Below are positions 52,500 to 64,000 of a stretch of DNA of 64,000 nucleotides, piece by piece; position 1 is the first letter of the stretch; each line of letters starts with the position of its first letter. The stretch is from Blastobasis lacticolella (Eukaryota > Arthropoda > Insecta > Lepidoptera > Blastobasidae): contig LR990048.1 in assembly GCA_905147135.1 (NCBI GenBank), positions 9,966,563 to 10,030,562 on the forward strand. The letters are read 5' to 3'. The notes beneath the pieces were generated by a model. That model ran no database searches, was not told the DNA's origin, and saw only the letters and a list, made by a program, of their open reading frames with translations. A program made the translations under genes and the position numbers.

Positions 52500-53232
52500 A
52501 TCAAGTTGTTTGGGCAGTCCCTGATTTTGCCAATCTTAGACTATGCTGACATGTGTTACCCCGATATCAACCAAGATCTTTTGCAGAAGCTGGTCCGTCT
52601 CCTGAACAATTGTATTAGGTTCATTTTTGTTTTACGAAAATATGACCATATCTCCGAATTTCGTAAAAAGCTTAGGTGGCTCACTATTCGCCAGCACCGT
52701 AACTTATATCCCTTTCTCTATTGTATTAAATCTTACATGATCCGGCTACCCCACACTATTTAAAAAGTAAATTTCAAGTCCTTTCTGACTCTCGCAACCT
52801 AAATCTGCGCTCTACACATAACAAACTATAGATCTGCCCCTTCATCGCACCGGCTTTACATCTAACTCTTTCGCAGTTAAGACCATAAGGCTCTGGAACG
52901 ATCTTCCCTTTGACATAAGACTATTACCCAACAAATATTCTTTTAAGAAAGCGGTGTATGGTCATTACTTGAATGCTCCATAATACTCGTTCTCCCTTCC
53001 TGTTTGACCCAATTCACTTTACTCTCGTCTCTTCACTTTGTCCAATTTGAATATTATTTTACCTTTGGTTTTACTTGTAAATAGTATCCAGTTTTTAATT
53101 CATATGTTTATTTTATGGTTTTGTATATATACTTAGATTATCCCGGTTGACTGGTAGATAAGGCTATTTTAGCTTTAAGTCCGCCACTGTACTTTTGTAC
53201 ATAAAGTTTTAATAAATAAATAAATTAAATAA
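52500..53232 (+). mobile_element. LINE ORF2 C-terminal fragment and 3' UTR
   Basis: 52506-52763 encodes the end of a reverse-transcriptase protein (LPILDYADMCYPDINQDLL, LLNNCIRFIFVLRKYDHISE). After a frame break near 52763 the similarity continues (LHRTGFTSNSF, LWNDLPFDIR, FKKAVYGHYL) to about 52985. A 250-bp 3' UTR ends in AAATAAATAAATTAAATAAA. It is 5' truncated and frameshifted, hence dead. It belongs to a different family from the intact LINE at 44743-49223. Confidence 0.82.
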
Positions 53233-53364
53233 ATCATAATATGTATTAATCCAAGATACTCTTAACAAAACTAAACGTCCATTAACCTGTAACACAGGTT
53301 AACTCGTAATCTAGTACAGGCTTCAGCACCTTTACATACATGATACATAATAAAATAAAAAATA

Positions 53365-53420
53365 ATCATCTTGGCGTTAATCGCTCTCGTGCACGAGGCC
53401 CCGGGGTACGCCTTAAACAC
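53365..53420 (-). mobile_element. SINE family B 3' fragment
   Basis: AATAATCATCTTGGCGTTAA ... GTGCACGAGGCCCCGGGGTA: the reverse of the family's last 50 bases. Confidence 0.55.
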
Positions 53421-54543
53421 ATAAAATGAAGTACATAACAAAACCTTAAGTACATAACTATTTAAAATTCAATATAAAAAATTGTAAATGTGGAGAAAAT
53501 AAATAAAGATTTTATTCATTATCATCAATCAATTCCGTTCAATTCCGAACTCTGCCACAGCAAAACGAGGTTGAAAAATGACAACCCTGGGTAGCTTAAC
53601 TTGCTGGGGGGGGGGTACTAAAGAGTAACTTAAATCCTAGTCTCAGCTTAAGTCAATAAATGGACTAGCATAGCGAGCTCTACATTTGTGTGAAAATAGA
53701 CTCTAACAGTCAGGTTCGCAAGGCATGTAGGGCTAGGAATTTTTGATATATTGGCCTTTGGCTTGGCTATATTATTACCTTGCGCGATTATAACTTATAT
53801 CATTGAATGAGCGAGCGCAGAGAGCTCGAATTTTTTTTAACTTATCCATTAAAACCTTGCGCGATTTAAATAAAAAAATCCGTAAAATCAGCAATATGTC
53901 GATAGCGCCGGGCTATGTAAAAAATTTTTGACGAGATTATATAATAAAATCAACTTCGCGAACAGTTAATGAGCGAGCGTAAGAACTCGAAATTTCTTGA
54001 TATTTTGGCTATCAAAACGTTCCATTATTAACTTGAAAACAGACAAATTCTAAGATTGATTGCGTGTGAGCCAAGACGATTATGTGTGTGGGCCAAGATT
54101 ATTATAAACCAGGTCGATATGACCCGTTTAGGAAAGAACGGAGTAAGGAGTTTCTTAAGCTTTTGGTGCTACCGAGAGTGTTGAGAATATGAAATTTTCA
54201 ATATGAGATCAAAATTGTTGCCATTTTTGCCATCTGATAAATGAGTGCGCGTGGAGGGCACTACGTTGTCTTGTTATTATTTTTAATACAAATGATAAAT
54301 ATCTCTTAAACGAAAGGTGAAATGAAAACGGATTGTATCACTTGATTTCAATTGTCTTTTTTGCGGAGGGGGGCGCCGACCTTGGTCTGAAATTCTATAA
54401 AATAATTATTTTTATCGGGAAATAGGGAAAGTTTAACTGAAATTATAGACAACGAGTTTTTGCTTATACACGTTTGGGGGGCCCCTATAGCCCGGGGGCC
54501 CCGTATAATTGATACGGCAGATACGGCGGTAGCTACGCCCCTG
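53421..54543. mobile_element. Decayed repeats with one hAT-like terminus
   Basis: 53740-54010 contains twice the word GAGCGAGCG followed by AGCTCGAA/ACTCGAAAT, related to the interior of the 50840-51577 transposon. At 54526-54543 GGTAGCTACGCCCCTG is the typical reverse of a CAGGGGCGTAGC terminal repeat of hAT-type elements. I cannot find its partner, so the element boundaries are unknown. Confidence 0.4.
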
Positions 54544-54782
54544 GTTCCGAGTTATACTTCCTGACTTATTATTTAATAATAGACGGCACTACATTTAGAC
54601 CAAAATATATATTTTCATTACAAATACCTAAATTTAAAAATATGCTCCTTCTGTAACAGTTTTTACTGTATAATGAGAAAAACCACGGCGAGGGATGCTT
54701 CGGACGGAGAAAGAGTTAGACAGGGAAGGGTCCTCCCCGTGAAGAGGTGTTGGCAACCGGCAATTTTTAATTTAGCAGGATC

Positions 54783-55606
54783 TAGGGCATGCAATCCAGC
54801 AAGATAATTTCAATCCAGGTATTTGCGGGACTGAACCATCTTAGTCCCGCTGGATCCAGGTATTTGCGGGATCCCGCAGGGTGGACTTATACCCCAGAAA
54901 TCAATAGTTATAAAGACCTTTTAGGCCTCGGTTTCATAGTTTTAATTTCAAATTACACAAGGTTTTTGGTACATATTAATGAACTCGACTGTACATTTAA
55001 AATGGTTGTTTAGTATTTTTAGACATAAAGATTAAGGGATAAATTGACATACCTACTCTAGTCAATATCAACATAAATTAAAATAATTACGTACGTACAC
55101 CACAAACGACATCAAAAATAATGTTTAAGCAAATTAAACATTATTTTGGAAATAAACCTGCAAGTTGCAAGCAAAACTATCAAATCATACATTTCTGGCG
55201 TTAAAAATGGGTCTTTGACTTCATAAATACTTCGTCAATTTTAATTAGATTTTCGCGTGATGATAGCCAATAAAACAATGAATACCTATGTATTTGATAA
55301 CCTCTCACATATATAAATTAAATACACACCGAAACCTGATTTGTTATGACAGAAATGTATGAACTTAGAGGGAAAAATATGGGGTGGTTCGTTAGTTAAG
55401 CTCGCAACTGTAGCATCTCAATGCATCGCTTAGTCAGTGCAAAGCCAGCCAGACCACGGCCCACGAGCCGCCCCGAGAACCATGCTTCTCTGTAATCCTG
55501 CAAATTCAGTGGGATCCCGCAAAATTTTCGACCGGGATTAGTCCCACAAAATGTAAGCGGGATCCCGGTATTTCGGGATTCCGGTATCCCGGTATTGCAT
55601 TCCCTA
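54783..55606. mobile_element. Non-autonomous hAT-like element, 824 bp
   Basis: The terminal inverted repeat TAGGGCATGCAAT is paired with ATTGCATTCCCTA. An 8-bp target duplication GCAGGATC / GCAGGGTC (54775-54782, 55607-55614) has one mismatch. Both subterminal regions are dense in GGGATCCCG- and CCGGTATTTCGGG-type palindromic words, likely transposase-binding sites. No transposase frame is present. Confidence 0.82.
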
Positions 55607-56192
55607 GCAGGGTCAATTCGACCCATTATTATGGTAACAAAATACCATTTCCCAAAAAATAATACGACTTGCTTCTAGACTCATACCCCGTATACTCATA
55701 CTCATTTTTGCCGTACCACCCCGTATTCATGTTCTTTCCGTATTCTTTATTTTTTGTGTAAGCAACCCAACTCAGAATTTCATTCGTTCTTTAAAAAAAT
55801 CTTTGACTTTTCTCTAGTTTCTCTGTGATAATACAATGTCGTCGCGCGACATTTTGGTTTATAAAAAGGATATGAAGTTATTTAATAAAATATATAATTA
55901 ATTTGTTTTTGTGATTACCTATCGTAACAAATAATTGATTGACCATTAGAACTTCCACACAGTGTTTGAGTTCCAACAAAGTGCCATCACTGCAAAGTAC
56001 AGCAGTAAATAAAAGACATTTTTAAATGTTTGCAAATTCTTAATAGGTCTTTTTGACCGCTCTTTACTTTCGATTTATTTTATCGAAGAAATAAACAATA
56101 CAAATCCGTAACCAATCTAACACATTCTTGTTGTTTTTGTTATCGTGACGTGCATAAAATAAGCAGGTGCCTAATTCTAAAAATATTTCTTT

Positions 56193-56216
56193 TTCGCAGT
56201 TGAAACTACCGCAACA
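56193..56216 (+). promoter_or_regulatory. Acceptor and leader before the ABCA start codon
   Basis: ATTTCTTTTTCGCAG precedes TTGAAACTACCGCAACA and the ATG. This is a good 3' splice site 24 nt before the start, so the 5' UTR probably begins in an upstream non-coding exon that I could not locate. Confidence 0.55.
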
Positions 56217-59200
56217 ATGTCTAACTATGAAAAATTAAAACTTCTTATTTGGAAAAATTGGATTTTACAAAAACGACATAAAAAGCAAACCGTATTTGAG
56301 ATTTTGTCTCCTGTACTATTTTCCCTCTTTTTAATTCTTGTAAGGCTGCTAGTTGAACCAAAGTCTATGCCTGAAAAAACATACAAGCCATTCAACCCAA
56401 CATACTTCAATATCACTCGAGATTTGTAAGTAATAGCCTATAAAGCAGCAACAATATACTTAATAATAGAAAGACTGTAATTAAAACATTAATAATATAT
56501 GCGTATATTAAGGGGCCAAAATGTTCCGACATAATTATTATTTTATTTTTAGAGGCAATTTCACTACGGCCAAACGAGAAGGAACTTTAGCATTTTCCCC
56601 AAACAATGATTTGGCAAGATCAGTTACACAAAAAGCTATGGAAACAGTTGCATCAGATAATTTAGGCTTTCTTGCCTTTTTCTTTGATGCCAAAATGTTA
56701 CCAGAGCCAAAAGGTTTTGAAAATTCTGAAGAATTGCATAAAGCTTTAACTCAACCTAACTCCATGAAGAAATATTTAGTTGGAATCCAGTTTGATGATA
56801 GTATTGGCAGTAAGTTATTAAGGATTTTATGTGTTTTGAACATAGAGTGTTTAATGAATATTCACGTAACTAAACATAAATTTAATTTAAATTTTCAAGA
56901 TTCAAGTGAGTGGCCTGATGACATAAAAGTAACATTGAGGTTTCCTGCTGTTATGAGAACCCCACTGCTTGAGCACCCTTTAAGGGCCAGTTGGCGAACC
57001 AATATACTGTTCCCACTTTTCCCACGACCAGGTTCACGTGAACCAGAAGATAATTTTGGAGGAAAAATGCCTGGTAATAATAAACTTATTACTTTGTAGA
57101 TTTGTAATTAATTAACAATTTATTGAATTTTAATATAACAAATAAAGTTATACAATGTCTAAACAAGCTAGGATATAAATATCTCATATTACATATTGAT
57201 TTTAGGATATTCACCAGAGATGTTTCTTGCTGTCCAGCATGCTCTATCAAAAGAAATAATTAAACAGAAATCTGGAAGACCCTTCAGAACAAATGTTTAT
57301 TTGCAACGAATGCCACACACAGCCTACAAAGATGACCAACTCCTAATAGCCTTGGAGAGATTTGTCTCAATGATAATAATGCTTTGCTTCACATATACAT
57401 TTGTAAATACTGTGAGAATGGTTACAGCCGAGAAAGAGTTACAATTGAGGGTAGGTTTACAATCACAATCTATTGAAATTTTATTTTATAGTAGGAATGT
57501 TTTTGGGATTATTGTCAATAACTGAATATTTTATAAGTTATAGTATAATTACTCTTACCTATAAGAACAAATATAAATCAACCACTTAAAGAATTTAGCT
57601 TTAGTAGGCGTGTCTTGAGCACTAAATTGCAAAATTTTGTAATGAGGTACAACATAACTGCAGAGCATCACCATCATGCCCGTGCGGAAGTACGCGTATA
57701 GGGCGGGGCGGCTTGATTAGGCGTCAATACACATGACATGAAACGTATTTATTAGTCACAGAGAATGGCGCGTTTATACTGAACTTTTAAGCAGATCAGC
57801 ACTATCTTAGCGTTTATCCTGGTCTGCCAGGGTCTGCTTCCCTACTGATTCTTCTCCACTTCCCGCGGCAGCATCCTCGCATCGTAAGTCGTTGGCTCTT
57901 GTTTGTAAAAAACCTAAAAATGAAAAGAAAAACTGCCACGGATGTCCTTACGTACTCGGGGGAGTTGACACGACAACACGCCACACATCCACAGCAATTT
58001 TCATTTCGTTAGCGTGAAGTTTGGCCATGACTCGCAGCCATAGAGCATTACTTTCTGCTATTTATTATGATAATTTACATTATTATCATCATCCCAGGAG
58101 TGAAACTTCCGGCTTCCGGCTTCTGGCAAAAATTCCGGTTTCTGTCAGATTCTGCTTTCCTACTCTTTCTCATCCACTTCGCCCGATTCACGCGTTGTAG
58201 GCTCTCGCATCCATGTCAGAGATTTCAATCCCTTGCTTCTGACCTTCCGCAGCACCTGAGCCTCTTCAAACTTATACCCTATATCTCACACCAAGGTCGC
58301 CACCGACGGATGTATTTATTACGTTATGGTGCTCCCAAGCCCGTGCTAAGAAACGTTTGTAAACATTCAGAAACATCCGGTGTACAAGCAGTATTTGACA
58401 CAAAACAAAACTGTTTGCAACCGTGTGGGAGTTACATACTCAAGCAAAACTAGACCATATCCTCGTGTAAATGGCCCTATTATCGAGAAACTACGTGGTG
58501 GCCCGTCGGCGCCCTTCCATACGCTGTCTGTGCCAAAAGCTTTTTAATATGGGGGCAAATTTTGTGCATTCTTTTGCAATTACACATTTGCTCAAATATA
58601 TTTGATTGTACAAATATAAAAATTTGTACAAATAGGAAAATAGAGTATGTTTAGATTCCAGTATGTCCCTAAAATTTAAGAAAAAATACTTTCTCAAGTT
58701 TTTATACGGGGTTTGAAAATTCTTCTTTACCCTCGTCAGTTACGCCTCTTTAACCAGATGAAATTTTATGAAAAGGGTAGTCATCAAAATGAAATGGTAT
58801 GCACTGAGCTTAATGTTCTCTGATTACATCTACATAATTTAATCTTATCGGATTAGCCATTACCAAGAAATAGAAAAGTTTGCTTGTATAAAAATCCCAG
58901 TTCTGAGTAATTTTCGCCATACAAAACGCTAACTTCACAGTTAAGGACCTAATGATTTAACTAACCTTTTTTTCACAGGAAACTATGACAATTATGGGTC
59001 TACCATCTTGGTTGCATTGGCTGGCATGGTTTATAAAACAATTTTCCTTCCTTTCTGTATCTGTTGTTATAATGGTCATGTTGTTCAAGGTCAGTATTGT
59101 TCAGTTTTTCCAGTCTGATTAAGAAATATCCTTATACTAAACGTACGGATTAATTTGTAGATACCTATCAAATCTACATCGTCTGGCGACAAATTCGCGG

Positions 59201-62200
59201 TGTTAACGTATACGCCGTGTTCAGTACTACTGTTCTTCATGCTTTTGTTCCTGATGGTGTCCTTAGCCTTCAGCTTCATGATCAGCGTGTTCTTCACCAG
59301 GGGTGAGTCGATTCCATGAATTACATACATACATACACATTCATATCCGTGTACCACAGGGGTAAGCAGAGACTATCCAGAGCCACAAGTTACGATCCAT
59401 GTATTTTTTTTTTTTATAATAGGGATGAATAAAGTATCGTAACTCATCGAAATCCGTTCACTTATTACGTTCACAGTGCGAAATTGAGACTGCCACCACC
59501 ATATGTTCGAGTCGCGGCAATTTGCAGAATCCAACCTAATCGAGCCAAGGCCCTGCAAATGAATAACCATGTTTCCATGTACCCATGTAGGATTCAAGGA
59601 ACGTGCAATACGCCAATCCTGATGTACACATATGATGCACAGCTGCTTAGACTTAAAGCATAACGTACCTACTTCCATTTAAGCTGACCCTGACACACAT
59701 AAATATTTAAACAAAACAGTTCTCACAATATAGACATTGCTTTGCTGCTAAATCAATTTGATGGAATTCAATTTACCTGGGGTAAAAAAGTCCTATCAAT
59801 CAAAGACCTCACCTACCTAGACTGATTTTTACTTAAAACCTTCCCACTAATAACTGTTCAAATAAAGAGGAGGCTGAAATCAAACTGCGGACTATTATCT
59901 GTTGTTGATAATATAATTTATTACTAAATTAATTTTATTGTGAATAAATGGAGCATTAGCTTATCATTGCGCATTCTCCTTCATTAATTTCAATTAATCA
60001 GAGCTGCAACATGGTAGCTAGGAATATGTACCTTACGCATTTATGTTGGTTCAATTGGTTGACATAGTTCTCGGGTACGATTGAATACCTAACTGTTATA
60101 CTGACTGATAAATTTTGTCGCAGTAAGCATACACTAGCTGAAGTATGACTGAATGTGTTGTGCTGAACACATTGGATTGGGCTGGATGATAAAATTTTAT
60201 ATGTTTGCTGATAAAATCTGAACGCATTTTCTCTTGTTTCGTAAGGTTTACCCGGGTGTCGAATGATCGCGATCGGTCGATGAAAACGCGTATGGATTTT
60301 TGTGATGTCTAAATAAATCATGTCTATGTCTATTTGCCAAAAATAACAGTGTTCTAGCGCACATAATTATCTTCTCTGGTTTAAGAGATATCGTGAAAAT
60401 TTTTTCACAATCATTCATGTGGTATCTAATTGAAAATAATCATTCATGTGGTATCAAATTGAAAATAATAAAAAATAAGAATAAGCTAATTGAAAATTCA
60501 CTAAACAAAAATCGTGAATGATCCTCATTGGAGCCGCCCTACTGGGGAAGTACCGCCACCTTACAGAATACCGCAGCCAAACAACATATTTTGGCAGTGG
60601 GAAGGCCTCGCCTATTTGCTGCCAGAGCAACGTCCAAAGGTTACGGTAACTGCTTACCATAAGGCAGGCTTTATGCTTGTTTGCCATATACAGAAATATT
60701 TTATTGTAATTTTTATATTGATTACTAGCGACTCGCCTCGGCTTCACACGGGTAGTAACCATAACAAATTATACACCTAAACCTTCCTTATGAGTTACTC
60801 TGTCTACTGGGTATTTTCTGTATGGAAGCCAGTTTACCCGAGATGGTTCTTACCTTTGTTTTATTAAAATCGGTTCTGTAGTTTAGTAAATATTTGAGTT
60901 TAAGTAAACTTGGTCGGGAGTTATCAGACTTTTTCTGTCGGTTATTTTATTCTAGTGATATTCAAAACATACTTTCTTATACTTATTTCATACCATTCTG
61001 CTCTACTCAACTGCTCACTGAAGCTGGCTAGCGCTTAAAATATCGAGTTTTTTTTTACCTTTTTGTTACTTTTATGTACTTTCTTGGTCACCCCCATTGA
61101 GGGTTAGCGCCGGTACGAAGATATATAAAACGTTAGTATCGTTTAGGTTACTCCGACGTGAAACTGCCGGTTTTTAGTGTTTTGACGGTCTAAGCAGATT
61201 CCGTTAATCTTCGGTCGTCTGAATATTGGTGCAGTGCTGGCCTTCAGTATCAAAATGTGTTTAATTTATGTATGTTACAGAGATATGTATGTAGAAACTA
61301 TGCGGAAACTTTGTTTGGCCATGATCGTTCAACCAAGTTACTACTTTTGCCTACAAGAACCTGTTTGTGGCTGGATCTTTGCGAATTCTACCCTAGTATT
61401 TGTAAATGCAGACCTCAAGCTGACTGACGTGTTTTAAAACGATATTGAGTAACTCGACCCAATTACAACCGATGGAACTCATGAAGACGGCGTACCTACT
61501 TAGATATGCATCGTCATTATCATTGTCCAATTGTTTTCTTTTTAATGATACGTCATCAATATGCACAAATGGTTGAACAACTATCTACTACCATTTAGCA
61601 ACTACTACATTTAAAATGCGCTCCTTTCGGACTATGTAAGGTAGGCTGGAACAAATCCCATTCTGGGATAAGCTCGCCTTTGCAAGTATATTTATGTTAT
61701 CTTCCGCTTTATCCGTCGGTCATTTCGATAGCTTGGAGCAATCCTTCATTCGTAGTTTTTACATTTTAGTAGACAGGGATTTGATCGCTATATCACCTGA
61801 AGATAACTGTCCAGTTAGAAACACTCACTCTAGCCTTGAAGACCTACTGTTTCGTGGAAACATGCGTAAGCAACGCGTTCCGACGCGCCGTACGTACCTA
61901 CTAAAAACGCCTAGCCAAACCGGTTCGTGCGGATAAATGTCTATATCAAAGATAACGAGTTAGGCCGCTTTTTTACCATTAAAAGGAAATTTACCAATTT
62001 CCCGGTTTACTATGGGTACTATGGCGCTGTGAATTTGTCCAAGCACATTTATTTATTTATTCGGGGAACGTCGGTGGCCGAGCGGTTCCGGTATCCGACT
62101 CGCAAGCGAGAGGTGCCGGGTTCGGATACCACTGCGGCCATGTAACAATGACTCTTTTCTGCGTTATGTACATTAGTTTAATACTAACCAATGCTCTCAT

Positions 62201-63587
62201 GGTGAGGGTAAACATCGTAATGAAACCTGCACATTCAGGCGACTGAATATGTGACCATTATCCAATCTGGTCAGGTTTCCCTGGTAGCAGGGTCACAGGG
62301 TCCAGATGGTAGTCGCTCCACTGTAATTACCTGACCTGCCAAATCCTGGATCATCCCACGGACCCTAGTGCGCAAGAGCATAACCGGGACATTATCGCCA
62401 AAATGATTATTTTTTTATAACTTATTTATTTACATGACCCGTTTCTTTGCAGCCAACACTGCCGCCTCCTTCATGGGCCTTGCTTGGCTGACTACTTACT
62501 CGGTGTTCATGTTGACTCAAGTACTGTATGAAGACATCAATGTCAGCACCAAAGCATTGTTGAGTCTGATCTCAAACACCGCTATGGGCTACGCGTTTCA
62601 GATGCTTGTCATACACGAGGGCACTTCCAAAGGTAATTAGTATTATTTTTTAAAGCAGTCATTGTAAGCTTCGTTTGTGGAATAACAGGCGAATGCATAT
62701 GTGGTTAGTATACGTGGATTAGTAAAAATCTAGAATATAATGTATCCTGCAATTGATTTTCTTTGAAGTAAAATCTATACTATAATCTTGCCAACAATTA
62801 TGCTTTATGTAATTAATTTGCAATATTGCTTTATGTATTTAAGTAGTATATCAGTTATCTAGCACCCATAGTACAAGCTTTGCTTAGTTTGGGGCTAGAT
62901 AGCGCTGTGTGAATTTGTCCACGAATGTTTATTTATTTACCTTGTAAAATTTCTTCAGATTGTGTGTTATATGTAATATTTACCATCACACAGTCCAAAA
63001 ACTGATATCACATAAGTAAAAAAACGACTGATTAATGGGCTAAAATATAATTTTGCTGAATCACTTACTGAAGAATTTGTCATACATCAAACTGTCCGTA
63101 ATATATCATAGTTCAAATACAGTGTACTTGTGAGTCAGCTCAACTATGTTGTGTGTGATAATACGTTGCTAGAGCACAATAAGTGGCGAGATTACTTTTT
63201 ATATACTCCTATTTAGGGATTGACACAGATGACAAGCGTAGCACAATAAAACAAGCATTGTTGCTTAGCGAGAGAAATAAATAAGGCGGCGATATCCACT
63301 AGTAACCAGAAAATAACTTTTAGGTTTACAATGGAGTGATTTCTTCAAGCTAGTAACCAGAAAATAACTTTTAGGTTTACAATGGAGTGATTTCTTCAAG
63401 CCCGTGGCTTACCACGACAACTTCATGCCCGGTCACCTGGTGATGCTGCTTATATTCGATACGGTCTTATACATGACCATAGCGATGTACGTGGAGAAAA
63501 TACGGCCAGGGGAGTACGGCGTGCCCTTGCCCTGGTATTTCCCTTTCATGAAGAGCTACTGGTGCCCGAACAAGACTAAACTGCCAG
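56217..63587 (+). CDS. ABCA-type lipid transporter, 5' part (eight exons, incomplete)
   Basis: Exons 56217-56425, 56553-56809, 56900-57073, 57206-57450, 58979-59089, 59161-59302, 62453-62632 and 63375-63587 (phases 2, 1, 1, 0, 0, 1, 1, 1). They give 510 codons and the frame continues past the window. ABCA proteins are full transporters that move or flip lipids at membranes. The N-terminus has the family signature (LIWKNWILQKRHKKQTVFEI), with the first membrane segment at about 26-46. A lumenal/extracellular domain of about 200 residues follows (VTLRFPAVMR; RASWRTNILFPLFP). From residue 265 there are several membrane helices (FVSMIIMLCFTYTFV, then EKELQLRETMTIMGLPSWLH, VLLFFMLLFLMVSLAFSFM, MGLAWLTTYSVFML). 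The last exon holds GLQWSDFF and GEYGVPLPWYFPF, the linker just before nucleotide-binding domain 1. The short extracellular domain favours an ABCA3-like insect member. Exon 8's acceptor is duplicated by a 51-bp repeat. Confidence 0.9.
57451..58978. other. ABCA intron 4, repeat-derived, no gene
   Basis: 57800-57900 and 58130-58260 share degenerate wording (TCTGCTTCCCTACTGATTCT and TCTGCTTTCCTACTCTTTCT, then CATCCTCGCATC and GCTCTCGCATC), so the intron carries two diverged copies of one element. No coding frame is supported. Confidence 0.45.
59303..61999. other. ABCA intron 6, left part: SINE fragments, no gene
   Basis: 59325-59375 has a TACATACATACA run and CACAGGGGTAAGCAGAGACT, a common dispersed fragment. 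60525-60690 is an old LINE/SINE-family copy (GGCAGTGGGAAGGCC, GCTGCCAGAGCAACG, CTGCTTACCATAAGG). 60405-60470 duplicates TCATTCATGTGGTATC. The open frame at 61694-61936 has no family features. Confidence 0.5.
62000..62064 (+). mobile_element. Composite SINE (family A) tail fragment
   Basis: TACTATGGGTACTATGGCGC, TGTGAATTTGTCCAAGCACA and (TTTA)n, immediately followed by the family B SINE, whose insertion may have used this A/T-rich tail as target. Confidence 0.6.
62065..62410 (+). mobile_element. SINE family B, full length, in ABCA intron 6
   Basis: The reference copy: GTCGGTGGCCGAGCGGTTCC (tRNA-like 5' end with box A), GTGCCGGGTTCGGATACCAC (box B), a conserved body with GTTATGTACATTAGTTTAAT, CACATTCAGGCGACTGAATA, GGTAGCAGGGTCACAGGGTC, CCTGCCAAATCCTGGATCAT, and the end AACCGGGACATTATCGCCAA. 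The head is most like a tRNA with a long variable arm (Ser/Leu type). It ends about 45 bp before ABCA exon 7. Confidence 0.85.
62845..62945 (+). mobile_element. Composite SINE (family A) tail, in ABCA intron 7
   Basis: CAGTTATCTAGCACCCATAG, TACAAGCTTTGCTTAGTTTG, GGGCTAGATAGCGCTG, then TTTATTTATTT. Confidence 0.65.
63300..63401 (+). repeat. 51-bp tandem duplication spanning the ABCA exon 8 acceptor
   Basis: Two exact-looking copies of AGTAACCAGAAAATAACTTT plus TAGGTTTACAATGGAGTGAT plus TTCTTCAAGC place the same acceptor (TTTTAG|GTTTAC) at 63324 and 63375. Only the downstream one leads into the open exon. Use of the upstream one reads KLVTRK-stop in frame. Confidence 0.92.
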
Positions 63588-64000
63588 GTTGTATTCCCTG
63601 TATAGTAGAATTATTTTTAAGCCTTTTTATTGACTACAGGATTTTGTGCGCGGAATTATGAATAGATATGTCTATGATATCACCTATTCCATGTCATAGT
63701 ATCTGTGGCAACGGATCATGTTAATTCTTACAATTCTTAACCAAATCTTGGTCGCTTACGAGCAAACAGTTTGATCAGCGTAAAATGGAAATGTTTCGAT
63801 GCTGACATAATTACGAAACTTACCAAATATATTATCAGTAGGGTAACAGTCAGATTTTGCAATGAATTGAATGGAGTGAGGTCGATAAATTACGTCCATT
63901 ACTTTTATTACAGGTTATTTATTTATAATCTTTTTGTCCTTGTAGAAAGCTGTTTAAATATTTGTCTCTATATCCATAACTAAATAATACTCATCATCAT
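63588..64000. other. ABCA intron 8, start
   Basis: AT-rich intron following the donor GTTGTATTC; it continues beyond the window. Nothing recognisable is inside. Confidence 0.6.

Noticed and set aside
1..64000. CRISPR arrays, operons, bacterial promoters or terminators
   Set aside because: The DNA is eukaryotic with spliced genes; the regular repeats present are minisatellites and transposons, without spacer-repeat structure.

Overview
This is eukaryotic nuclear DNA, almost certainly from an insect and most likely a moth or butterfly. The evidence is small exons with GT-AG introns, AT-rich non-coding DNA, two tRNA-derived SINE families, short 3' fragments of LINE families that I recognise from Lepidoptera, mariner and hAT relics, and gene families typical of insects (yellow/MRJP, ABCA, USP31/43). 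The Lepidoptera assignment rests on repeat recognition, not on a database search.

Layout. 1-17.2 kb has no gene I can support. It holds AT-rich intergenic DNA, MITE copies, a LINE tail, a mariner relic, SINE copies and one CpG-rich patch near 13.3-13.5 kb. 17.8-26.3 kb (+) is a complete five-exon gene for a short, divergent secreted yellow/MRJP-family protein of 355 aa, with introns full of SINEs and hairpin elements. 26.3-29.1 kb is the convergent intergenic gap. 29.15-44.36 kb (-) is a complete 14-exon gene for a USP31/USP43-type ubiquitin hydrolase of 973 aa; every intron phase closes. 44.74-49.22 kb (-) is a full-length, apparently intact Jockey-type LINE with a perfect 14-bp target duplication, sitting 387 bp upstream of the USP start codon. 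49.2-56.2 kb is a transposon graveyard: a three-level nested insertion, a LINE 3' fragment and a non-autonomous hAT. 56.2-63.6 kb (+) is the 5' part (eight exons, 510 codons) of an ABCA-type lipid transporter that runs off the window before its first nucleotide-binding domain.

The three host genes have no evident functional link; they are neighbours, not a pathway. What they share is tandem amplification at splice signals. USP intron 11 carries nine copies of an exon end plus splice donor. The acceptor side of USP exon 10 abuts twelve copies of a 34-bp unit containing a branch-point-like motif. ABCA exon 8 has its acceptor duplicated by a 51-bp tandem repeat.

The most unusual structure is inside USP intron 9: a 5.28-kb non-autonomous LTR retroelement with apparently identical 910-bp LTRs. 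Its internal region lacks recognisable gag/pol and carries five tandem ~85-bp units, each folding into a hairpin with a near-invariant apical loop and stems that change in a compensatory way between units. That looks like a selected RNA (or DNA) structure array that I cannot assign to a known class.
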